Assembly: GCA_039192165.1 (NCBI GenBank)
Contig: JBCCXD010000005.1
Location: forward strand, 186,001 to 250,000
Direction of reading: 5' to 3'
Length of the DNA stretch: 64,000 nt
Origin: Dinoroseobacter sp039192165
GTDB lineage: Bacteria > Pseudomonadota > Alphaproteobacteria > Rhodobacterales > Rhodobacteraceae
The first letter of the stretch is position 1. The number at the start of each line of letters is the position of its first letter. Below are positions 24,016 through 31,789 of this stretch, one piece after another. The translations under genes and the position numbers were made by a program. The notes beneath the pieces are model-generated. The model saw only the letters and a program-made list of their open reading frames with translations, searched no databases and had not been told where the DNA came from.

Positions 24016-25169
24016 TAGCGGCGCTCTCCTATACCTAGGGGTGTTGCAGGGGCGGTCTCGGGGACCCGCCCGTAGACATGGGGCATCGAGCAGGTTTTCA
24101 ACTCGGAAAGCACCAGTTTACCGAAGTATTCCGCCTCTTCGATATGCGGGTAACCAGAGAAAATGAACGCGCGGATGCCCAGCTTCTTATAGGCTTCAAT
24201 TTCCGACAGAATCTGATCGGCGGAGCCCACGAGTGCCGCACCGCAGCCAGAGCGCGCCCGACCCACACCGGTCCAGAGATGTGGCTCAATGTAACCGAAT
24301 TTGTCCGCAAGCTCACGGGCGCGGACCTGATGCGAGACACCCAGAGACCCTGAATCCAGCGCGCGTTCCCGGATCAATTGGCCATATTCGTCATCCAGCT
24401 TTGAGACGAGATGTTCTGCATACTCTTTCGCCTCAGCTTCGGTGTCGCGCACGATCATGTGCACGCGCAGCCCATAGTCGAGAGTCCGGTTGTAGCTTTC
24501 CGCGACCGCATTCACAGCCTTCATCCGCTCGGCGATCTGGTCCTTTGGTTCTGGCCACATAAGGTACACGTCGCAATGCTGACCGCAGAGGTCCAGCGCC
24601 GCCGGGGAGTAGCCACCGAAATAGAGCAGCGGCCCGCCGGTCTGGTATGGCCGGGCGGGATCAGAGGTAAGGCCAGAGAACTGATAAACCTCTCCATCAT
24701 AGGTAATCTCATCCCGCGTCCAGGCCTGTTTTAGGATCTCCACCACCTCACGCGAACGCTGGTATCGATACATAGAGTCCGCCTTTTCACCGGGAAAATC
24801 GGAACTGATGATGTTTACAGTGAGCCGGCCCTCAAGCATGTGATCGAGGGTTGCAATGGTCCGCGCGAGCATGATCGGCTGCATCTCGCCGCAGCGGACT
24901 GCCGCCAGCAGGTTGATCCGGTCGGTGATCGGAGCACAGCCCGCTACAAAGCTCAGTGTGTCCTGGCCCACCTGGTAGGACGACGGACAAAGAATATTCC
25001 GGAAGCCCAGGCGCTCGGCGGACTTTACTATGTCCGAGCAGTGCGCCCAGCTGGACCGCAATGCTCCGTCGGGAACGCCAAGGTATTGGTAGTCATCCGA
25101 GCATAGCGCCGAAAACCACGAGACTTCAGCGGCATCCAAATCTGCGGAGGTGACGGGCACCACGGTCAT
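24015..25169 (-). CDS. FMNH2-dependent (SsuD-like) monooxygenase, candidate sulfoquinovose or other sulfonate monooxygenase
   Basis: The 384-residue luciferase-like enzyme aligns over its full length with alkanesulfonate monooxygenase SsuD (381 residues). Residues that SsuD uses on the sulfonate side are kept: Arg235 and His237 in GLRVHMIVR, an Arg in the mobile loop GVGRARSGCG (304 or 306), and Tyr340 in FSGYPHIEEA. The position of the SsuD active-site Cys is not a Cys here (LCPSSYQVGQD). It should cleave a C-S bond to an aldehyde and sulfite using FMNH2 and oxygen. The start at 25169, preceded by AAAGGC, matches the family length. It is first in a coupled operon and divergent from a GntR regulator across 105 bp. 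Confidence 0.88.
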   Translation of the reverse strand: MTVVPVTSADLDAAEVSWFSALCSDDYQYLGVPDGALRSSWAHCSDIVKSAERLGFRNILCPSSYQVGQDTLSFVAGCAPITDRINLLAAVRCGEMQPIMLARTIATLDHMLEGRLTVNIISSDFPGEKADSMYRYQRSREVVEILKQAWTRDEITYDGEVYQFSGLTSDPARPYQTGGPLLYFGGYSPAALDLCGQHCDVYLMWPEPKDQIAERMKAVNAVAESYNRTLDYGLRVHMIVRDTEAEAKEYAEHLVSKLDDEYGQLIRERALDSGSLGVSHQVRARELADKFGYIEPHLWTGVGRARSGCGAALVGSADQILSEIEAYKKLGIRAFIFSGYPHIEEAEYFGKLVLSELKTCSMPHVYGRVPETAPATPLGIGERR

Positions 25170-25274
25170 CTCGGAGCCTTTCGAAAATCTATGGTCGTTT
25201 TGGCCTTGCGTAGCACTGCCAATGATGTAGATCAATCCTGTATCAATTTGCGCTCACCGGTCCTGGTCAGTCGG
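25170..25274. promoter_or_regulatory. Divergent promoter/operator region between monooxygenase operon and gntR
   Basis: The 105-bp gap must hold both promoters. It contains an imperfect direct repeat, TGTAGATCAAT at 25226-25236 and TGTATCAAT at 25239-25247, in an otherwise GC-rich setting, a candidate site for the adjacent GntR protein. No convincing -35/-10 pair was found by eye. Confidence 0.35.
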
Positions 25275-25970
25275 ATGCCACAACTCGCCGCACTTCCAAA
25301 ACATATGCAGATCAGCGAAGGCCTGATCCGGGATATTCAGGCGGGGCGCCTTCTGGATGGCGAGCGTCTACCACCCGAACGCACCATGGCAGCCGATCTC
25401 GGCGCTTCGGTAGGAACGCTGCGCAAAGCGCTGTCTGCGCTTGAAGAGAAGGGGTTTTTAAGGCGTGTGCAGGGCTCGGGAAACTATGTTCAGGCTGGGA
25501 AAGCGGATACCGGGATCTACGCGTTCTTTCGGCTGGAGCTCCCGGATAGCGGAGGTCTGCCCCGCGCTGAACTGCTCGATGTTCGCAGAATAGTCAAGCC
25601 GGATGATCTGCCAGATTTTGGGGCAAGTAACGATGCCACGCGCATTCGCAGGCTTCGGTTTCTGAACAATACACCTGTAGCAGTTGAAGAAATTTGGCTC
25701 GACGCTGCGTCAGGGACACTGACGGCAGCGCAGATGTCCGAATCACTTTATAGGAGCTATCAAACCCGGCTTGGTTTGTGGGTCGCGCGAACCGAGGACC
25801 GGCTGCATGTTGCCCGCTTTCCAGACTGGACCCCGGCCGAATTATCTCCCGGAGGAGAAACCGCCGGGTATGTAGAGCGTATGGCCTGGGATACGAACGG
25901 AGCGGCCGTAGAATACTCACGCACCTGGTTTCACGGAGACAGGGCGCGTTACGTGCAACGCATCAGGTAA
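25275..25970 (+). CDS. GntR-family transcriptional regulator (HutC/UTRA type)
   Basis: The 231-residue protein has an N-terminal winged helix-turn-helix (LIRDIQAGRLLDGERLPPER through VGTLRKALSALEEKGFLRRV, about residues 17-65) and a C-terminal UTRA-like ligand domain (IRRLRFLNNTPVAVEEIWLD). ATG 25275 is preferred; the frame is open upstream to 25191, but that part would cover the divergent promoter. It likely controls the divergent monooxygenase/TRAP operon and the downstream oxidoreductase, responding to a sugar-like or sulfonated effector. It ends 12 bp before the Gfo/Idh/MocA gene. Confidence 0.85.
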   Translation: MPQLAALPKHMQISEGLIRDIQAGRLLDGERLPPERTMAADLGASVGTLRKALSALEEKGFLRRVQGSGNYVQAGKADTGIYAFFRLELPDSGGLPRAELLDVRRIVKPDDLPDFGASNDATRIRRLRFLNNTPVAVEEIWLDAASGTLTAAQMSESLYRSYQTRLGLWVARTEDRLHVARFPDWTPAELSPGGETAGYVERMAWDTNGAAVEYSRTWFHGDRARYVQRIR

Positions 25971-25982
25971 GGAAAACACTGC

Positions 25983-27110
25983 ATGGGCAAGGTCCTGAAC
26001 TACGGCATCATCGGCACGGGCATGATGGGCCAGGAGCACATCCGCAATCTTGCGCTGCTTGATGGTGCGCAGGTTGCGGTAATCTGCGAGCCCGACCCCG
26101 CAATGCGCGCTGCAGCAACTGCACTTGCGCCCGAAGCTGTAGCGCTATCGGCTTTGCCTGAACTTCTTGCGCAGCCAGACCTTGATGCGCTGGTCATCGC
26201 TAGTCCAAACCACACCCATGTGACCCAGATTGCCGAAATCGCGGCAACCCGGCCGCTGCCATTGCTGGTGGAGAAACCGCTGTTCACTGATCCCACAGAT
26301 CTGACGCGGCTGAAGGCGCTTCTTTACAGCTACAAAGAACCAGTCTGGGTCGCGATGGAATACCGCTATATGCCACCCATCGCGGCGTTCCTAGAACGGG
26401 CACAACAGGCCACGGGCGGCATCAATATGCTGACGATCCGCGAACACCGGTTTCCGTTCCTGCCCAAGGTTGGCGACTGGAACCGTTTCAACAGATACAC
26501 CGGCGGCACATTTGTCGAGAAATGCTGTCATTTCTTCGATTTGATGCGGCTGGCGCTCGGCTCAGAACCTGTGAGGATAATGGCGTCAGCACCCCCGGCT
26601 CTGAACCACCGCGACGAGAGCTATGGCGAGGGTATTCCGGACATTCTGGACGCAGGCTATGTCATTGTGGAGTTCGAGACCGGCGCGCGCGCGATGCTGG
26701 AGCTTTGTATGTATGCCGAGGGCAGCCGCTATCAGGAAGAACTCAGCGCGGTAGGTCCTTTGGGCAAGATTGAGGCCTTTGTTCCAGGTCCAACCCGCTT
26801 TTGGCCCGAAGAAATGGGCGCCGCGCCCGTGCCCGAGTTGCAGATCAGCCCCCGTACCCCAATGGGTCCCCAGCGCGAGGAGGTTCCCGTCGACGCAGCA
26901 CTCCTGAAGGCCGGTGATCACAACGGCGCAACCTTTTACCAGCACCTGCGCTTTGCGGCGCTGATCCGTGGGGAGGCCGATGCGCCGGACGTATCCGCCG
27001 CGGATGGCTGGAAAGCGGTCGAGATGGGACTGGCCGCCCAGAAATCGATAGAGACCGGTCGGTCGATCTGCTTGCGCGCAAATGATGCCCGTCAGGAAGG
27101 CGTTGCGTGA
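25983..27110 (+). CDS. Gfo/Idh/MocA-family NAD-dependent protein, possible GH188-type sulfoquinovosidase
   Basis: The 375-residue protein has an N-terminal Rossmann domain with YGIIGTGMMGQEHIRNL (dinucleotide motif at residues 8-16), PNHTHV and the family EKP motif at 97-99, then a C-terminal alpha/beta domain with EHRFPFLPKVGDWNRFN and GGTFVEKCCHFFDLMRL (Lys180, His183). Members oxidise sugars or, in the GH109 and GH188 families, cleave glycosides through a transient NAD-dependent oxidation. NAD-dependent sulfoquinovosidases of GH188 share this fold, and no other glycosidase is present in the locus, so a role in releasing sulfoquinovose is attractive but unproven. It follows gntR by 12 bp and overlaps the convergent gph gene by 19 bp. 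Confidence 0.8.
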   Translation: MGKVLNYGIIGTGMMGQEHIRNLALLDGAQVAVICEPDPAMRAAATALAPEAVALSALPELLAQPDLDALVIASPNHTHVTQIAEIAATRPLPLLVEKPLFTDPTDLTRLKALLYSYKEPVWVAMEYRYMPPIAAFLERAQQATGGINMLTIREHRFPFLPKVGDWNRFNRYTGGTFVEKCCHFFDLMRLALGSEPVRIMASAPPALNHRDESYGEGIPDILDAGYVIVEFETGARAMLELCMYAEGSRYQEELSAVGPLGKIEAFVPGPTRFWPEEMGAAPVPELQISPRTPMGPQREEVPVDAALLKAGDHNGATFYQHLRFAALIRGEADAPDVSAADGWKAVEMGLAAQKSIETGRSICLRANDARQEGVA

Positions 27111-27766
27111 GTTTGCAGCAGATCTCCCACCAGATGCGGCCCCTCCAGCAGAAAGTCCGGGGCGAAATCCGGGATCGGTCGTGACTGGTAGCCGCCCTTA
27201 ACAAATGCAAAGGGCGTGCCCGCTGCGCGTGCGGTTGCGTAGTCTGTTTCGCTGTCGCCGACATAAAGCGTCTGCTCGGGAGCAACGCCCAGCGCTGCAC
27301 AGCAGTGTAGGAGTGGCGCGGGATCTGGTTTCAGAACCGGCAGTGTGTCTCCGCCGACGATCACCGTAAAATAACGATCGAGCCCCAGAGCGGCACAGAC
27401 CCCGCGCGCTGGCGCTTCGGGCTTATTTGTACAAAGCCCAAGCGGCAGCTTCGCAGCCGCAAGGCACGCAAGCATGTCTTCTACGCCAGGATAAGACGCG
27501 GTCTCACCATCGAGTTTGCTTTCGTAGATGTCGATAAAACGCTGCCGCAGATCCTCCTCCTCCAGATGGGTCGCGCCGCGCGCGGCCAGCGCCCGCCGCA
27601 CCAGGATCAGCGCCCCGGAGCCGACGAAAGACGTCGCCTCCGCTAGGCTGAACGGCGCAAGCCCGACCTCTTGCAGCGCCGCATTCAGAGCGGCCGCCAT
27701 GTCCGGGGCGCTGTCGACCAGCGTGCCGTCCAGATCGAACACCACCGCCGTAAATCTACTGCTCAT
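27092..27766 (-). CDS. gph: Phosphoglycolate phosphatase-type HAD hydrolase
   Basis: The 224-residue HAD phosphatase has the nucleophile motif FDLDGTLVDSAPDM at residues 11-24, a helical cap domain (about 20-85), the Thr/Asn motif LGLCTNKPE, the KPDP Lys, and GDSETDYATARAAG as the metal-binding acidic motif. This matches Gph, which removes phosphate from 2-phosphoglycolate made during DNA repair or oxygenation of ribulose bisphosphate. Related phosphatases are hard to separate by sequence. Its 3-prime end overlaps the convergent Gfo/Idh/MocA gene by 19 bp, and it follows the CoA transferase gene after 36 bp on the same strand. Confidence 0.87.
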   Translation of the reverse strand: MSSRFTAVVFDLDGTLVDSAPDMAAALNAALQEVGLAPFSLAEATSFVGSGALILVRRALAARGATHLEEEDLRQRFIDIYESKLDGETASYPGVEDMLACLAAAKLPLGLCTNKPEAPARGVCAALGLDRYFTVIVGGDTLPVLKPDPAPLLHCCAALGVAPEQTLYVGDSETDYATARAAGTPFAFVKGGYQSRPIPDFAPDFLLEGPHLVGDLLQTHATPS

Positions 27767-27802
27767 TCAAGTCTCCAAGTATCATCGCCGAAGGCGGCCG
27801 GC

Positions 27803-29746
27803 TCAGCCAAGGCTACTGTCGCGCGCTGCGCTCAGAAACGCACGCGCCTCAGATGCGGTTTCAAACACATGCGCTTTGACCTCGCGAGAGAAGGCATCGC
27901 CTAATTTCATGCGCATGAAGGCCGACCCGGAGTAACGGGTCACCGTGCCGTAATAGCGATCCTCCATAGTCTTGACCATGCTGACCCAGGCATCTTCGAT
28001 CGCTTCATCGATCTTGGCCCCGTCATAATTGGCAATCACATCGACACGGTGCCCAAGCGGCCCGCAAAGTGCCTCGACCTTTTTGCGCACCTGATCGACA
28101 TCCACATGCGCGCGTACACGCATTTTCTCAAAGTTCAGGAATAATTGCCGCTTGTCGGGTGAGAGCGCCATCCGGTCGTCAAGGTCGAGATGCAAAAGAT
28201 CAACCGCCAGATCCATCGGCACGTCGCCAAATATACGAGCATCCATCCCCACCACTTCGCCAATAATCGGGGCAAAGTCCATCTGGTCCAGAACACCTGT
28301 TTGCAGATCCACCCCTGGCGCGATCTCGATCAGATGGAGCCCGTCTGATTTCAGCTGGAAGACCGCGCGCTCGGTGACATAAATTACTTTTTTTCCTGCT
28401 GCAGCCGCCAGTTGTCCTGAGAAGGTCACCTGCTCCACAGAGCCGACAAACTTGCGCACTCTGCCTTCAGACAGGATCTGCAGCGCGCCATCGACAATGG
28501 CGACATCGAGACCGACGGAGGTGAAGGTTCCAGCAAAAACCACCGCGCGGGCGTTTTGGCTGATATTGATAAAGCCACCAGCGCCCGCAAGCTTCGGCCC
28601 AAACCGGGAGACATTTACGTTCCCGACGGCATCAACCTCGGCCATGCCCAGGACGGCGATATCGAGACCGCCGCCATCGTAATAGTCAAACTGCGCATTC
28701 TGCGGCACCACAGCGTCTGTGTTAATCGCGGCTCCGAAATCGAGGCCGGAGGCCGGCTGACCGCCGATCACACCCGGCTCGGCGGTCAAGGTGAGATGGT
28801 TGAGCAAACGTTCTTCGCTGGCAACCGCGGCGACGCCTTCGGGCATGCCAATTCCGAGATTGACCACACCATTGACCGGCAACTCGAAAGCCGCGCGGCG
28901 CGCGATTATCTTGCGCGCAGAGAGCGGCAAGTCAGGAACTTGGTCAGCCTCGACGCGAAACTGACCTGAAAACGCGTGGCTGTAGGGTGTCGCAAAGGTT
29001 TGGTGATGGTTCTCTGGCTGACTGACCACCACGGCATCCACCAGCGCGCCCGGGATCACCACATCCCTTGGATTCAGCCCGTGTTGAGCGACGATACGCT
29101 CGACCTGAACGATCACCACACCACCAGAGTTCTTGACCGACATCGCCTGCGCGAGATTGTCAATGACCAGCGCCTCGCGCTCCATCGAAATGTTGCCGAC
29201 TGGATCAGCCGACGTGCCACGCAAGAGAGCGACATTCAGCGGATGAGCATGATAGAACAGATGTTCCGTTCCACCGATCTCCATAACCTCGACAAGGCCT
29301 TCTGGAGTTTTGGCATTGATCCGCCCCCCCTGCAGCCTCGGGTCTACGAAAGTACCCAGCCCAACGCGCGTGAGAGTTCCGGGCTTGCCTGCTGCAATGT
29401 CCCGATAGAGGTGGCTGATCACGCCCTGCGGTAGATTCCAAGCCTCTATGTTTCCTTTGGTGGCCAGTTTTGCGACCTTTGGGATCAGACCCCAATGCCC
29501 GCCTATGACCCGCGCCAGCAACCCTTCATGCCCCAGTCGGTTCAGACCGCGATCTTTCCCATCGCCCTGACCGGCGGCGAAAAAAAGCGAAACATCGCGC
29601 GGAGTTCCAGTGTCCAGAAATCGCGTCTCGAGAGCGGATAAAAGCTCTTCCGGGACCCCAATTCCAACGAAACCGGATGTCGTTATCCAATCGCCGTCGC
29701 GGATAAGCTCTGCCGCAGCAGCGGCGGATGTGACCTTGTTTGGCAC
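27803..29746 (-). CDS. Family I acyl-CoA:carboxylate CoA-transferase, large single-chain form
   Basis: The 647-residue protein fuses the two CoA-transferase halves: an alpha-like half (VTSAAAAAELIRDGDWITTS, GFVGIGVPEELLSAL) and a beta-like half starting near residue 280 (ARRAAFELPVNGVVNLGIGMP). The likely catalytic Glu lies in LTAEPGVIGGQPASG, where the CoA-thioester Glu is found in YdiF-type enzymes. A further C-terminal region of about 115 residues extends past the usual YdiF length. It would move CoA between short-chain acids such as acetate, propionate or 3-oxoacids. The start is GTG at 29746, supported by GGGAGGGAGCT upstream. It is divergent from the PlsC-like gene across 168 bp. Confidence 0.85.
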   Translation of the reverse strand: MPNKVTSAAAAAELIRDGDWITTSGFVGIGVPEELLSALETRFLDTGTPRDVSLFFAAGQGDGKDRGLNRLGHEGLLARVIGGHWGLIPKVAKLATKGNIEAWNLPQGVISHLYRDIAAGKPGTLTRVGLGTFVDPRLQGGRINAKTPEGLVEVMEIGGTEHLFYHAHPLNVALLRGTSADPVGNISMEREALVIDNLAQAMSVKNSGGVVIVQVERIVAQHGLNPRDVVIPGALVDAVVVSQPENHHQTFATPYSHAFSGQFRVEADQVPDLPLSARKIIARRAAFELPVNGVVNLGIGMPEGVAAVASEERLLNHLTLTAEPGVIGGQPASGLDFGAAINTDAVVPQNAQFDYYDGGGLDIAVLGMAEVDAVGNVNVSRFGPKLAGAGGFINISQNARAVVFAGTFTSVGLDVAIVDGALQILSEGRVRKFVGSVEQVTFSGQLAAAAGKKVIYVTERAVFQLKSDGLHLIEIAPGVDLQTGVLDQMDFAPIIGEVVGMDARIFGDVPMDLAVDLLHLDLDDRMALSPDKRQLFLNFEKMRVRAHVDVDQVRKKVEALCGPLGHRVDVIANYDGAKIDEAIEDAWVSMVKTMEDRYYGTVTRYSGSAFMRMKLGDAFSREVKAHVFETASEARAFLSAARDSSLG

Positions 29747-29914
29747 AGCTCCCTCCCAATTTCCCCACGCACAGAGTCAAGGTTGGGCGGCAGACCGTCA
29801 ATCAAAAAGACGGAGGCCCTGCTTTGGCGAAACGTCGCTGTCAAAGGGCGTAAATCGCCAGAAATTGGCCGGCACGTCACGAAACTGTTATGATGCGGTG
29901 CTGGAAGGTGTTGC

Positions 29915-30772
29915 ATGAGGGACAAACTGGATCCGTTGATTGCAGAGCGTGCGCCGTGGCTTTTCCGAAAGGGTCAGCATATTCAAACCGCGCGCAGAGC
30001 ACTGAATTTTCTTCTTGGCTACGACAAGACCGTCGCGCTTGGCCGGCAGCTGGAATTGAAGTCTCCTCCGGAAATTATGGCTCATATGGGCGCTATGGTG
30101 GCGCGGGATTTGGACGTTTCCGGTCTTGAAAATCTGCCACGTCAGGGCGCAGCGCTGGTGGTTGCCAACCACCCGACCGGGATCGCCGACGGGATCATTC
30201 TGTACCACCTGCTGTCACCCATGCGTCCGGATGTGTTCATTTTCGCCAACTCCGACATCATGCGCGTGTTGCCACAAATGGAACGTCTGATCGCGCCGGT
30301 GGAATGGCGGTCGGAGAAACGCAGCATATCCAAGACGCGCGAGACTATGACCTATACACGCCGAGCGATCGAAGCCGGCAAGCTCGGCATTATCTTCCCC
30401 TCGGGCCGACTGGCGAAGCGTAGGGGCCTTCGTCTGCACGAGAGGGAGTGGATGGCCTCGGCGGCCACCATTGCGCGCAAGTTTAATCTTCGGGTGATTC
30501 CCGTAAATATACGCGCGCGCAACTCTGCGTTGTTTTACCTCTTTGATATTTTCCACCCCACGTTGCGAGATATCACGTTGTTCCATGAGACTCTGAACAA
30601 GCATCGGCAGCCGTATCGCGTGACCATTGGAGAGCCAATTTCCCCCGCAAGCCTGCCTGCGCAATCCGATTTGGCGATTGAAATCCTCAGAAAAGAAACA
30701 CTTGCACTCGGCGGGCCCGATGGTCCAACGGTTTCGCTGATAAACAGCTCTCACCGGCCGAGCTGGGCCTGA
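29915..30772 (+). CDS. PlsC-like glycerophospholipid acyltransferase
   Basis: The 285-residue protein belongs to the lysophospholipid acyltransferase superfamily. The acyl-acceptor motif reads VVANHPTGIADG at about residues 81-92: the His and Asp are separated by five residues rather than the usual four. The second motif is GIIFPSGRLAKRR (in place of the common FPEGTRS), and a basic surface follows (RGLRLHEREW). It probably acylates lysophosphatidate or another lyso-lipid at the inner membrane; no long membrane helix is clear. GGAAGGTGTTGC precedes the ATG. It stands alone, divergent from the CoA transferase, with the next gene 115 bp downstream. Confidence 0.8.
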   Translation: MRDKLDPLIAERAPWLFRKGQHIQTARRALNFLLGYDKTVALGRQLELKSPPEIMAHMGAMVARDLDVSGLENLPRQGAALVVANHPTGIADGIILYHLLSPMRPDVFIFANSDIMRVLPQMERLIAPVEWRSEKRSISKTRETMTYTRRAIEAGKLGIIFPSGRLAKRRGLRLHEREWMASAATIARKFNLRVIPVNIRARNSALFYLFDIFHPTLRDITLFHETLNKHRQPYRVTIGEPISPASLPAQSDLAIEILRKETLALGGPDGPTVSLINSSHRPSWA

Positions 30773-30887
30773 CGCGCACGTCACTAATCCACGCATAGAA
30801 TACACCTTAAGAAATGACTCGCGTGGTCATGGCTGGTGCTGCTACGCAGGTTGTGGGAACGACCGCTGCCTGGGAGGGAAGACCCGC

Positions 30888-31091
30888 ATGCACCATCTTC
30901 ATGATCCGTCAATCATCAACATGGTTCTTTCGCTGCAAGAGGATGAAATAAGCGAGTTTGTGCGCGACGCGATGTCCTCAAAACGACTGAGTGGCATTGT
31001 TAAAGACTTGAATTCAAACCTTCTTTACGGCGAGCCCGATCAGAAACAGCAAGCCACGGAGGCGTTGAACCGCCTCGGCTTCATGATGTAG
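30888..31091 (+). CDS. Small hypothetical protein
   Basis: I do not recognise this 67-residue protein. It begins MHHLHDPSIINMVLSLQEDE and continues with amphipathic helices (ISEFVRDAMSSKRLSGIVKD, QQATEALNRLGFM). It is soluble and probably all-alpha. A GGGAGGGAAG ribosome binding site lies upstream, and the codon usage looks like that of the neighbours, which supports expression. Its end overlaps the convergent Crp/Fnr gene by 11 bp. Confidence 0.6.
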   Translation: MHHLHDPSIINMVLSLQEDEISEFVRDAMSSKRLSGIVKDLNSNLLYGEPDQKQQATEALNRLGFMM

Positions 31092-31770
31092 AGGCAGCCG
31101 CGGACGGCCTGTCTGCCGCGCGGTCCTGCAAAGCCGCAAAATTGGTGATCTGGACGCATCCTCTCGTTTGCGCAATCCAGCCACGACGGTGGAATTCTGA
31201 AAGCTGGCGCGACACGACCTCCCGGGCTGTGCCAAGCTCCGAAGCAAGTTGCTGGTGGGTCGTGAGAACTGCGCCTTCCGTATCTGCCAATTCCAACAGT
31301 TTCTGCGCCAGACGCAAATCCACTCGCTGGAACGCAATCTCATCGATCGTCAAAAACAGATCTGAAATCCGGCGCGCATAAGACGAAAACACGAATTGAC
31401 GAAACGTCGGGGACTGCGCGACAAGATCGTCAAAAACACCCCTTGGGAGCGCGGCTGCTCGGACATCTGTTTCCGCCATACCCTCGGCGGCGTAGTCTTC
31501 ATGTGCAAGAAGACAGGCGGTGGTCAAAACACAACTTTCGCCTGCATGCACCCGGTAGAGCACGATCTCACGTCCGCTCTCGCTTGTCTGGCTCACGCGA
31601 ACCACACCGTCGAGCAGGAGGAGCAGGTTTTGTGCCGGTTTGCCGGGCCCAAAAAGTACTGTACCGGCAGGTGCCATGATCACCCGCGCTCTTTTTCGAA
31701 GCGCTCCGCGCACAGTCGGCTCTAGCAGCGCGAGCCCTGGAAACCGCCCAATCCAGTCTGTGTGTTCCAT
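31081..31770 (-). CDS. Crp/Fnr-family transcriptional regulator
   Basis: The 229-residue protein has an N-terminal cyclic-nucleotide-type beta barrel (APAGTVLFGPGKPAQNLLLL, VVRVSQTSESGREIVLYRV) and a C-terminal winged helix-turn-helix (LTTHQQLASELGTAREVVSR, recognition helix TAREVVSRQLSEF). There is no N-terminal Cys cluster, so it is not an oxygen-sensing FNR; the signal is unknown. ATG 31770 follows GGCAGGAG and gives the usual family length; longer starts would run into the upstream acyl-CoA synthetase. It follows that synthetase by 19 bp as the last gene of the minus-strand catabolic run. Confidence 0.88.
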   Translation of the reverse strand: MEHTDWIGRFPGLALLEPTVRGALRKRARVIMAPAGTVLFGPGKPAQNLLLLLDGVVRVSQTSESGREIVLYRVHAGESCVLTTACLLAHEDYAAEGMAETDVRAAALPRGVFDDLVAQSPTFRQFVFSSYARRISDLFLTIDEIAFQRVDLRLAQKLLELADTEGAVLTTHQQLASELGTAREVVSRQLSEFHRRGWIAQTRGCVQITNFAALQDRAADRPSAAASTS

Positions 31771-31789
31771 CCACTCCTGCCTGGCGCGC

